Shown here: one piece after another, positions 1 through 7,552 of the stretch | How positions within the stretch are numbered: the stretch's first letter is position 1 | Layout: each line of letters opens with the position of its first letter | NCBI RefSeq assembly: GCF_003668875.1 | Contig: NZ_RAWM01000042.1 | Coordinates: forward strand, 1-63,689 | Direction of reading: 5' to 3' | Length of the DNA stretch: 63,689 nt | DNA from: Corallococcus interemptor | Lineage (GTDB): Bacteria; Myxococcota; Myxococcia; Myxococcales; Myxococcaceae | The notes under the pieces: model-generated | Database searches by the model: none | Seen by the model: the letters and a program-made list of their open reading frames with translations, nothing else | What the model was told of the DNA's origin: nothing | Position numbers and translations under genes: made by a program

Positions 1-128
1 TGTTCGACTACATCGAGGTCTTCTACAACCAGCAACGCATGCACTCGGCAATCGGTTACGCTGCGCCAGCCGAGTTCGAACGGGCAGCGGCATAGTCAAC
101 CTGTCCACGAGAGCGGATCACGCCCACA
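1..128 (+). mobile_element. Right end of an IS3-family insertion sequence
   Basis: The left edge of the window cuts an insertion sequence. It contains the last 30 codons of an IS3-type transposase (3-95) and a 33-nt tail ending in CA at 127-128, which matches the TG...CA termini of IS3 elements. The next base, 129, is the first base of the right half of a palindrome (GTCGGACAGGT) that recurs intact further right, so the element appears to have inserted at the exact dyad centre. The left end, target duplication and frame-shifted orfA lie outside the window. The exact right boundary is inferred from the terminal CA and the palindrome. Confidence 0.75.
3..95 (+). CDS. IS3-family transposase (OrfB/OrfAB), C-terminal fragment
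   Basis: Only the C-terminal 30 residues are inside the window, reading FDYIEVFYNQQRMHSAIGY followed by an xPAEFE ending. The pattern Y-N-x-Q-R-x-H-S-A-x-G-Y-x-x-P-x-x-F is the conserved tail of the integrase (rve) domain of IS3-family transposases. The catalytic DDE residues would lie upstream, outside the window. The frame stays open to the left edge. Whether the element is intact and active cannot be told from this piece. Confidence 0.9.
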   Translation, partial: FDYIEVFYNQQRMHSAIGYAAPAEFERAAA

Positions 129-1096
129 GTCGGACAGGTCCGCGCCGAATCAAGTTGAAGGAACGTGCTTGGCGGAACGCAGCGGTAGTCAGTGACGAGG
201 TGCGTATTCGAACGCCGAGGTCAGGCCACGGGCAGCACGCCCTCCGGGCGCGCAGTCTCAAAACCTGTCCGACAGTCAGACAGGTTCACGCCTCCCAATG
301 CGCAGCAGCGGAGCGCGATGGCATGCGTGCGAGGACGCCAGGACCAGGCCACGGGCGCGAAGCGCAAGCCGGGCAGCGGTCAAAATCCCGCCCGACAGCA
401 GGACAGGATCACGCCTCCCGAGGCACAGCGATAGCCCACGATTTCACGTGTGCAAGGGCGCCAGGACCAAGCCACGGGCCGAAGCGCGGTTGCCGAAAAA
501 CCTGTCCGACAGTCAGACAGATGCACGTCTCCCGAGGCGCAGCAGTGGTCCGCGATGTCGTGCGTATGAGGAAGTTGGGACCAGGCCACGGGCCTAAGCG
601 TTCGCCGGGCACAAGGTCCAAAAACCTGTCCGACCGTCAGACAGGTTCGTGCCTCCCAAGGCGCAGCGGCGGTCCGCGATGTCGTGCGTGTGGGGACGCC
701 AGGACCAGTCCACAGGCTGAAGCACTCGCCGGGCGCGCAGTTTCAAAACCTGTCTGACGGTCGGACAGGTCCGCGCCCCCCGAGGCGCAGCAGCGGAGCA
801 CGATTTCGTGTGTATGAGGAAGTTGGGACCAGGCCAAGGACCGAAGCGCTCGCCGGGCGTACGGTCCAAAAAACCTGTCCGACAGTCGGACCGGTTCACG
901 CCTCTCGAGGCACAGCGGTGGTCTGCGATGTCGTGCGTGTGAGGTCGCCAGAACCAGTCCACGGACCGAAGCGCCCGCCGGGCGCGCTTTCCGAAAACCT
1001 GTCCGACAGTCGGACAGGCTCGCGCGGCATGAAGCCGGGGCCGCCCGCCGGGCGCGCTTTCCGAAAACCTGTCCGACAGTCGGACAGGTTTTTTTC
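129..1096. repeat. Non-coding tandem array of ~124-bp units with a central palindrome
   Basis: The stretch from the IS end to the GntR gene holds no credible gene; all reading frames here are repetitive shadows. It is built from imperfect units of about 114-125 bp. Each unit carries a dyad related to ACCTGTCCGAC-A-GTCGGACAGGT, starting near 263, 386 (degenerate), 500, 624, 748, 873, 998 and 1068, plus a half copy at 129-139. The DNA between dyads is also conserved: a TTCACGCCTCCCGAGGCGCA segment, then GATGTCGTGCGTGTGAGG-like and GCCAGGACCAGGCCACGG-like segments, then a CGCCGGGCGCGC stretch. The last unit is shortened to about 70 bp. The spacers are repeated, not unique, so this is not a CRISPR. 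Confidence 0.85.
1064..1095. terminator. Perfect palindrome with T-run at the end of the repeat array
   Basis: The arms AAAACCTGTCCGAC (1064-1077) and GTCGGACAGGTTTT (1079-1092) are perfect reverse complements around a single A, and a run of seven T follows (1089-1095). As RNA this is a textbook Rho-independent terminator, and because the arms begin with A4 it could work on both strands. It is the best-preserved copy of the array palindrome and lies about 65 bp upstream of the GntR start. It may end transcription entering from the IS or array, or serve as an operator; the sequence does not decide between these. Confidence 0.65.
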
Positions 1097-1158
1097 GTCC
1101 GGCTCCGGAGGGCGCCTTCTCCAGTCAGCCGACGCGGGCGGTGAGGCATCACGCGTAC

Positions 1159-2241
1159 ATGTCAGACCCCTCTGGTTGGATGGCGATGCTGAAACGAGGA
1201 AGGGGAATGGGGATGGGGCACGGCGGGCTCGTGGCGTACGTGGAAGCACAGATTGAGCGCGACATCGCGCTGGGACGGATTCACCCGAGCGGGCAGTTCG
1301 GCTCGGAAGCGAAGCTGGCGCGCCACTATGACGTCTGCCGGGGCACCATGCGCGAAGCACTGCGGCGGCTGGCGGCACGGGGCCTGGTGGTGCAGCGGCC
1401 TGGACGCAAGACGCGCGCGGTGCCGCTGGATGAGTCACTAACGCTGGAGAACCTGGGGCTGGCGCTGCATGACACGCGCTCGCCGGAGGCCCGGTGGCTC
1501 TTGGAGGGCTACTTCAGCCTCAGGCGGCAGGTGATGGTGGAGCTGCTGTCCGACTGCTGCGCACGGGCCTCCAAGCGGGACTTGGACCAGCTGGCGGGCA
1601 TTTGCTTCGGGCTTTGGGACGCGGCGCGCTGGGAGTCAGGGGCTTACTGCGCCCAGGTGGAATTCGAATTGCTGCGGCTTGCGGCCCGCGTGGCGGACCG
1701 GCCCGGGCATGTGCTGCTCGTGCAGTCTCTTCAGCGGGCCTTCATGGTCGGCGCGGCCCAGCTGCTGCCTCTTCTGGGAGGTGAGCCGCTGCGCCAGTGG
1801 GCGAACTGCGCGAAGGGTGCCCTGCATGATCGCGATACGCGGGCCATCCAGCATGACCTGCCGACGCTGATGAAGGCACACGATGACCGCGTGCTGGATG
1901 CCTTCGTCCCTGGTCCCAGTCAGCCTGTCGCTCCGGAGGCCCCGTGCGCTGCGCTTGTCGTTGGGGACTCCGAGGTGCCTGGGGTTGCCCTCTCCCCCCA
2001 TGTGGAGGCCCTTCCCGAGGAGCCCGACAGCGGAGCTTCAGTGTCTCCTGCCTGCATCGGATTCACTTCGTTCGAGTCTGAGGACGAATGCGTTGGGAGG
2101 GGCGGTCTGGGCCGGTGGGTGGAGCGCATCTCCCGGTTCGTGGCGGATCTGCTCAGCGCTGTTCGACGCCCGCTGATGCCGAACCTCTCATCGTCGCCTC
2201 GTCCGGACGTAGCTTCGCGCGCACGCGCGGGTCCAGCTTGA
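1159..2241 (+). CDS. GntR-family transcriptional regulator
   Basis: The 360-residue product has an N-terminal winged helix-turn-helix (about residues 20-85) with the GntR signature: an amphipathic helix (VAYVEAQIERDIALGRI), then FGSEAKLARHYDVCRGTMRE and ALRRLAARGLVVQRPGR. Residues from about 105 to 250 are mostly helical and resemble the FCD effector-binding domain of FadR-type regulators. The Pro/Ser-rich tail after about 255 is not part of the family. The ATG at 1159 is chosen with a GTGAGG sequence upstream; a GTG at 1141 would add six residues. The gene follows the palindrome array directly and its 3' end overlaps a convergent lipoprotein gene by 89 bp. The ligand is unknown. Confidence 0.75.
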   Translation: MSDPSGWMAMLKRGRGMGMGHGGLVAYVEAQIERDIALGRIHPSGQFGSEAKLARHYDVCRGTMREALRRLAARGLVVQRPGRKTRAVPLDESLTLENLGLALHDTRSPEARWLLEGYFSLRRQVMVELLSDCCARASKRDLDQLAGICFGLWDAARWESGAYCAQVEFELLRLAARVADRPGHVLLVQSLQRAFMVGAAQLLPLLGGEPLRQWANCAKGALHDRDTRAIQHDLPTLMKAHDDRVLDAFVPGPSQPVAPEAPCAALVVGDSEVPGVALSPHVEALPEEPDSGASVSPACIGFTSFESEDECVGRGGLGRWVERISRFVADLLSAVRRPLMPNLSSSPRPDVASRARAGPA

Positions 2242-2680
2242 GGATGACCGCCTCCACCGCTTGTGCCTGGGAGTAATCGTTGGCCGGCGTGAGCAGGAAG
2301 ATGCCGACGGCCGCGTCACCTCTCGCCGCCAGCGCCACCTTGCGCACCTGCTCGATGAGGTCCTGCTTGGAGTCCACCTGCCCCCGGCTGAAGGCCAGCT
2401 TGCCCAGCAGCTGGTGCGCATAGCCGTCCTTCACCTGGAGCCTGTGGGAGGTCATCTCGATGCCCTCTGGCAACGTCTCCAGCAGGAAGATGACCGACGC
2501 CGCATCCTTCACCCCCTCCGCCCGGACCAGCACCTCGCGGTCGCGCTCGGGCAGGGACTCGCCGTAGCCGCGGTACTCGTTCTGCTTCAGGGCCTTGCCA
2601 TGCAGATAGGTCGGCCCCGAGCATCCCAGGAGCGCGATGGCGCCCGCCACGAGGGAAAGACAGACAGGCCGAAGGTTCAT
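2153..2680 (-). CDS. Putative lipoprotein of unknown function
   Basis: The ATG at 2680 opens a lipoprotein signal peptide (MNLRPVCLSLVAGAIALLGC) with Cys at residue 20 as the predicted lipid anchor. The mature part, about 155 residues, is soluble. Its middle (TLPEGIEMTSHRLQVKDGYA and following) suggests a small alpha/beta domain, but I do not recognise the family. The upstream in-frame ATG at 2770 is rejected because it would bury the signal peptide. The gene diverges from the ABC transporter operon and converges on the GntR gene with an 89-bp tail overlap. Confidence 0.7.
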   Translation of the reverse strand: MNLRPVCLSLVAGAIALLGCSGPTYLHGKALKQNEYRGYGESLPERDREVLVRAEGVKDAASVIFLLETLPEGIEMTSHRLQVKDGYAHQLLGKLAFSRGQVDSKQDLIEQVRKVALAARGDAAVGIFLLTPANDYSQAQAVEAVILKLDPRVRAKLRPDEATMRGSASAGVEQR

Positions 2681-2790
2681 GCCCTGGCGGTCTAACACAC
2701 ACATCGTAGAGCCTCTCATGGACCCGAAGTGCGCCTCTTTGTTCGCGAAGCTGGAAATGGAGTCCCCCACTTCGGCGTAGAACGGGCCAC

Positions 2791-3717
2791 ATGCTCAGCC
2801 TGCGCAACCTGGTGAAGGTGTACCCGGGCCCGGTGACGGCCCTTCGTGGCGTGGACCTGGACGTTCCCAAGGGGATGTTCGGACTGCTCGGGCCCAACGG
2901 CGCGGGCAAGTCCACGCTGATGAAGATTCTCTCCGGCCTGCTGGAGCCGACCTCCGGCGAGGTGACGCTCGACGGTCTGGACCTGGTGCGCCACCCGGAG
3001 GCGCTGCGCCCGCACCTGGGCTACCTGCCGCAGGAGTTCGGCTTCTACCCATACCTCTCCGGCCAGGACATGCTGCGCTACCTGCTGGAGCTCAAGGGCG
3101 TCACCGCGCCGCAGGGGCTGAAGGCCCTGTGCGCCCAGCTGCTGGAGCGCGTGAACCTCACCTTCGCGGCGAAGCGCAAGGTGAAGGAGTACTCCGGCGG
3201 CATGCGGCAGCGGTTGGGCATCGCGCAGGCGCTGGCCGGAGACCCGAAGCTGCTCATCGTGGACGAGCCCACCGCGGGCCTGGACCCCGAGGAGCGTCAG
3301 CGCTTCTACCGGCTGCTCGCGGAGATGGCCCACGAGCGCACGGTGCTGCTGTCCACGCACATCGTGGAGGACGTGGCCATGCTCTGCCCGCGCTTCGCCG
3401 TCATCCGCCACGGCCGCGTGATGGCCATCACCAGCCCCAGCGAAGCGAAGGCCGCCCTCCACGACACCCTCTTCGAGGGCACCGTCCCCCCGGCCGGCAT
3501 GGCCGCCTTCCAGCAGGCCCACCGCGTCACCCAGGCCGTGCTCTTCGAGGGCAAGAACCGCGTACGCATCCACGCCGCCCCCGGCACGCCCGTGCCCCCC
3601 GGCTTCGAGCGCACGCCGCCCACGCTGGAGGACGCCTACCTCCTCCTGATGAAGGACGCCCCCGAGCCCCCGGCGTCCACGGCCCCAACGCCGTCCACCC
3701 CGGCGGTGGGCACGTGA
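2791..3717 (+). CDS. ABC transporter ATP-binding protein
   Basis: This 308-residue nucleotide-binding subunit has all the usual motifs in order: Walker A GPNGAGKST near residue 36, a Q-loop (YLPQEFGFYP), the signature YSGGMRQRLGIAQAL, Walker B LLIVDEPTAGLDPEE and the switch His in LLSTHIVED. The tail after about residue 225 is an accessory domain ending in a Pro/Thr-rich stretch. Its stop overlaps the GTG start of the next gene (GTGA at 3714-3717), so the two are translationally coupled and should form one transporter. It energises the permease/aminopeptidase fusion downstream; the substrate is not known. Confidence 0.95.
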   Translation: MLSLRNLVKVYPGPVTALRGVDLDVPKGMFGLLGPNGAGKSTLMKILSGLLEPTSGEVTLDGLDLVRHPEALRPHLGYLPQEFGFYPYLSGQDMLRYLLELKGVTAPQGLKALCAQLLERVNLTFAAKRKVKEYSGGMRQRLGIAQALAGDPKLLIVDEPTAGLDPEERQRFYRLLAEMAHERTVLLSTHIVEDVAMLCPRFAVIRHGRVMAITSPSEAKAALHDTLFEGTVPPAGMAAFQQAHRVTQAVLFEGKNRVRIHAAPGTPVPPGFERTPPTLEDAYLLLMKDAPEPPASTAPTPSTPAVGT

Positions 3718-6700
3718 ACGCGGCCCGGCTCCTGCGCGTGGCGCGCACCGAGTGGCGCCACCAGACGCGGCGCCCGCTGTTCTGGGTGCTGCTCGTCTTG
3801 CTGGTGCTGGTGGTGTGGGGCGTGTCCTCCGGCAACGTCACCATCGACGCGGGCAGCACGGAGGTGGGCGGCAAGAAGGCGTGGATCACCAGCGCCTTCG
3901 CCGTCGCGCAGACGGTGCTGCTGCTCACCTTCATGCTGTTCACCTTCTTCGTGTCCGTGGGCGCGGGCATGTCCGTCATCTCCGACGACGAGGCCCGCGT
4001 GCAGTCGCTGCTGCACACCACGCCGCTGACGCCCGCGGAGTACGTGTGGGGCAAGTTCGCGGGCGTGCTGGGCGCGTACGTGGTGGCGCTCGGGTGGATG
4101 ACGGGGCTGCTCGTCTTCTTCCACCACGTCGTGCCAGCGGGCGCGGACGCGGAGTTCCGCGGCCCCCTCGCGTGGGGGAACTACCTGGGCGGCGCGCTGT
4201 GGTTCGGCCTGCCGCTCATCGTCTTCATGGCGGGCATGGCCTTCGCCACCGGCGAGCGCACGCGCCGCGCGGTGCCGGTGTACTTCCTGCCGGTGGGCCT
4301 GTTCTTCCTCTGCGCGTTCTTCCTCTGGGACTGGTCTCCCGGCTGGCTGGACCCGGGCGTGAACCGGGTCCTCATGGCGCTGGACCCCGGCGGCTTCCGG
4401 TGGCTCACGGAAGAGTGGATCAAGGTGGACCGGGGCGTGGACTTCTACAACACGCAGCCCGTGGGGCTGGATGGCCTCTTCGTCACCAGCCGCTTCGCGC
4501 TCATGGCGCTGGGGCTGGGCGCGGTGGCCTTGAGCGAGCGCCACTTCCGCCGCGCGCTCCGGGGCGACGTGGGCACGAAGGCTCCGCGCAAGGGGGCCGT
4601 CATCGACGCGCCGCCGAAGCAGGTGGCGCTGTCGCACGCGGAGGCGCCGCTGTCCGTGCTGCGCATGGGCGTGCGTCCACCGGGCTTCTGGACGGGGCTG
4701 TGGACGGTGACCCGCGCGGAGGGGCGGGGCCTGTTGTCCCAGCCGGGGCTCTACCTGTTCCTGCCGCTCCTGATGTTGCAGGTGGTGTCCCAGGCCGCCA
4801 CGGCGGTGGGCCCCTTCGACACGGACCTGCTGCTGGTGCCCGGCCGCTTCGCGGTGCGCGTGATGGCAGAGGCGTCCGTGCTCGTGTGTCTGTTGTTGAT
4901 GTTCTACGTGGTGGAGTCGCTGGAGCGTGAGCAGTCCTCGCACTTCGCGCCCATCCACGACGCGACGCCGGTGCGCACGCTGTCGGTGCTGCTGGGCAAG
5001 GCGCTGGCGAACAGCCTGGTGGCGGTGGCGCTGCTCGTGGCCATGGCGCTCGCGGGCACGCTGGTGCAGGTGTTCCAGGGGACGGTGCCGCTGTCGCTGA
5101 CGCCGTACGTGCTGGTGTGGGGGCTGTTGCTGTTCCCCACGTTGCTCCTGTGGACGGGCTTCATCCTGGCCGCGCGCGCGGTGACGGGCGGCCGCTTCGG
5201 CACCTACGCGCTGGCCCTGGCCGCGCTGGGGCTCACCGGCTACCTGGCCGTGCGGGGCGACCTCACCTGGGTGACGAACTGGCCGCTGTGGGACGCGGTG
5301 CGGTGGACGGACCTGGGCGCCTTCCAGGTGGACCGCGCCGCGCTGGTGCTCAACCGCGTGGCCGCGCTGGGCGGGGCGGTCTTCTTCACCGCGCTGGCGG
5401 TGCGCCTGGACGGGCGGCGCGTCCGCGACCCGGTGACGACGCTGGAGGGGCTGAAGCCCTCGGGGCTCGCGCGCGGACTGTGGCGCCTGGCGCCGTCCCT
5501 GGCGGTGCCGGTGGTGGCGCTGGCGTGGCTGGGCATCCTGGTGGGGCAGGGCCACCAGGGCGCGGCGGCGAAGAAGCGCGCGAAGGAGTACTGGCAGAAG
5601 AACCTGGCCACGTGGAAGGACGCGCCGCAGCCCATGCTGGTGGACGTGGACCTGGACGTGGACCTGGAGCCGGAGGCGAGCGCCTTCCGCATGAAGGGTG
5701 CGTACGTGCTGATGAACCGGCACGCCACGCCGCTCGCGCGCTTCGCCTTGAGCGGCGGAGATGGCTGGACGGACGTGCGCTGGACGCTGGACGGACAGGA
5801 CGTGACGCCGGAGGACCGCGCCGGGTTGTATGTCTTCACGCCGCCCGAGCCGTTGAAGCCCGGCGCGAAGGTGACGGTGGGCTTCCAGTACGCGGGCCAC
5901 GTGCCGGCGGGCGTGTCCCGCGCGGGCGGCGCGCTCAAGGAGTTCATCCTCCCATCCGGCGTGGTGCTCACCAGCGAGACGCCCACGTTCGCGCCGGTGG
6001 TGGGCTACGAGGAGGAGCGCGGCATCGACCCGAAGGAGAACAAGTACGAGCCGCGCGTCCATCCAGATGACTTCTACGAGGGGCCCACGGATGCCGCATG
6101 GGGCAGCAACATGCCGTTCCCCTTCCGCATCCGCGTGAGCGGCCCGGAGGCCTACACGCTCAACTCCGTGGGCGTGCGTGAGAGCGACACGGTGAAGGAC
6201 GGTCGGCGCAGCACCGTGTGGCGGAGCGACTACCCGGTGAGCTTCTTCAACGTCATCGCGGGGAGGTGGACGCGCGTGGACGGCGCGGGCGCGGTGGTGT
6301 TCCACGATCCGGCGCACGGCTACAACGTGCCGGAGATGATGCGGGGGCTGGAGGCCGCGCGCCGGTACTACTCGGAGTGGTTCCACCCGTTCCCGTGGGC
6401 GGAGCTGAAGCTGTCGGAGTTCGCCGGCCTGGACAACTACGCGCAGGGCTTCCCCACGGACATCACGTTCTCGGAGTCCATCGGGTTCCTCACGCAGAGC
6501 ACGCCGGAGTCCAACGCGGTGCTGTTCGTCACCGCGCACGAGGCCGCGCACCAGTGGTGGGGCAACCTGCTCATCCCCGGCAAGGGGCCCGGCGGCAACG
6601 TGCTGGCGGAGGGGCTGTCGCACTACTCGGCGCTGAAGCTGATGGAACAGCTCGACGGGCAGGAGGCACGCCGGCAGACCGCGAAGCGCATGGAGGAGCG

Positions 6701-7280
6701 CTACGGCAAGGACCGGCGCGTGGACGCGGAGCAGCCGCTGGTGAAGCTGGACGACTCGCGCGAGGGCGACACGGTGGTCCTCTACGAGAAGGGCGGCTGG
6801 ACGTTCTGGATGCTGGAGGACGTGATGGGCCGCGACGCGATGCACGCGGGCCTCCAGGCCTTCCTGAAGCAGTCCATGAACAACGCGGACCACCCGGTGC
6901 TGCAGGACTTCATCGCGGCGATGCGCCCCTTCGCGCCGTCACAGGAGCCATTCGACCGGTTCACCCGGCAGGCCTTCTTCGAAGTCGTGGTGCCCGAGTA
7001 CCGCGTCACCGGCGCGCGCGTGACGAAGGACGGCGGCCAGTGGGTGACCACGGCCACGGTGACGAACGTGGGCACGGGCCGCATGCCGGTGGAGGTGGCG
7101 GTGACGAAGGCCGCTGAGCCCTCGGCCCAGGCCGTGACGCGCGTGGAGCCGGACGGGGGCGGATCCGTGCAGGTGACGCTGCGCTCGGAGTTCGAGCCGG
7201 AGCGGCTGGTGGTGGATCCGGACGTGCGCGTGCTCCAGCTGCGCCGCGAGCAGGCCCAGGTGAAGCTCGACCCGCCGTGA
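3714..7280 (+). CDS. ABC transporter permease fused to M1-family aminopeptidase
   Basis: The 1188-residue protein has two parts. Residues 1 to about 620 hold two blocks of hydrophobic helices typical of ABC-2 type permeases (for example LFWVLLVLLVLVVWGV and the TVLLLTFMLFTFFVS region). The remainder is a gluzincin peptidase with HEAAH at 942-946 and the third zinc ligand Glu966 in VLAEGLSHYSAL; the 19-residue spacing and the QWWGN context fit the permease-fused branch of M1 rather than classical aminopeptidase N. It starts at a GTG that overlaps the ATPase stop. The peptidase part probably faces the periplasm, but the export substrate and topology are inferred. The complete motif set argues for an active enzyme. 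Confidence 0.9.
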   Translation: MNAARLLRVARTEWRHQTRRPLFWVLLVLLVLVVWGVSSGNVTIDAGSTEVGGKKAWITSAFAVAQTVLLLTFMLFTFFVSVGAGMSVISDDEARVQSLLHTTPLTPAEYVWGKFAGVLGAYVVALGWMTGLLVFFHHVVPAGADAEFRGPLAWGNYLGGALWFGLPLIVFMAGMAFATGERTRRAVPVYFLPVGLFFLCAFFLWDWSPGWLDPGVNRVLMALDPGGFRWLTEEWIKVDRGVDFYNTQPVGLDGLFVTSRFALMALGLGAVALSERHFRRALRGDVGTKAPRKGAVIDAPPKQVALSHAEAPLSVLRMGVRPPGFWTGLWTVTRAEGRGLLSQPGLYLFLPLLMLQVVSQAATAVGPFDTDLLLVPGRFAVRVMAEASVLVCLLLMFYVVESLEREQSSHFAPIHDATPVRTLSVLLGKALANSLVAVALLVAMALAGTLVQVFQGTVPLSLTPYVLVWGLLLFPTLLLWTGFILAARAVTGGRFGTYALALAALGLTGYLAVRGDLTWVTNWPLWDAVRWTDLGAFQVDRAALVLNRVAALGGAVFFTALAVRLDGRRVRDPVTTLEGLKPSGLARGLWRLAPSLAVPVVALAWLGILVGQGHQGAAAKKRAKEYWQKNLATWKDAPQPMLVDVDLDVDLEPEASAFRMKGAYVLMNRHATPLARFALSGGDGWTDVRWTLDGQDVTPEDRAGLYVFTPPEPLKPGAKVTVGFQYAGHVPAGVSRAGGALKEFILPSGVVLTSETPTFAPVVGYEEERGIDPKENKYEPRVHPDDFYEGPTDAAWGSNMPFPFRIRVSGPEAYTLNSVGVRESDTVKDGRRSTVWRSDYPVSFFNVIAGRWTRVDGAGAVVFHDPAHGYNVPEMMRGLEAARRYYSEWFHPFPWAELKLSEFAGLDNYAQGFPTDITFSESIGFLTQSTPESNAVLFVTAHEAAHQWWGNLLIPGKGPGGNVLAEGLSHYSALKLMEQLDGQEARRQTAKRMEERYGKDRRVDAEQPLVKLDDSREGDTVVLYEKGGWTFWMLEDVMGRDAMHAGLQAFLKQSMNNADHPVLQDFIAAMRPFAPSQEPFDRFTRQAFFEVVVPEYRVTGARVTKDGGQWVTTATVTNVGTGRMPVEVAVTKAAEPSAQAVTRVEPDGGGSVQVTLRSEFEPERLVVDPDVRVLQLRREQAQVKLDPP

Positions 7281-7550
7281 CACGCTGACACGCGGGTCCG
7301 TTCGCGCCGGGGACACGCCGACAGCGACTCGGACAACTGGTCCATCGGGGGGACGGCGGTCCTGGGGTACAGCGTGGTGCTGGAGCCCGGCTTCTCCGTG
7401 CAGGGGGGCGTGGGGCTCGGGGCCCGGCGCAGCGCGGTTGCCTACGACACCTTCACCCTGCTCGGAGGCGGGACGCAGTCGCAGCGGGTCCACCAATCGT
7501 CGTGGATCCTCACCCAGCGGCTTGTGCTCAACCTGGGCCTCGCCTTCTGA
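7281..7550 (+). pseudogene. Remnant of an outer-membrane beta-barrel gene (3' end only)
   Basis: Immediately after the M1 stop the same frame stays open, without a start codon, to a TGA at 7548-7550. From about 7320 it reads as beta-barrel strands (DNWSIGGTAVLGYSVVLEPG, then FSVQGGVGLGARRSA, then SSWILTQRLVLNLGLAF). The alternating hydrophobic pattern and the terminal Phe are the C-terminal signature of outer-membrane barrels recognised by BamA. Roughly 75 convincing residues remain of what would normally be a 180-250 residue protein. No ribosome-binding site or initiation codon precedes it. I read it as a 5'-deleted relic. Confidence 0.6.
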
Positions 7551-7552
7551 CG

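Noticed and set aside
129-1096. CRISPR array
   Set aside because: The palindromes are regularly spaced, but the DNA between them is itself repeated, the period is about 124 bp and no cas gene is present.
155-1152. Several overlapping open frames in both strands of the repeat array
   Set aside because: They repeat the same Arg/Pro/Cys-rich phrases every ~41 codons, have no ribosome-binding sites and no protein-like composition.
3636-6893. 1085-codon open frame on the minus strand
   Set aside because: It is a His/Arg/Gln-rich antisense shadow of the ABC permease/M1 gene caused by high third-position G+C.
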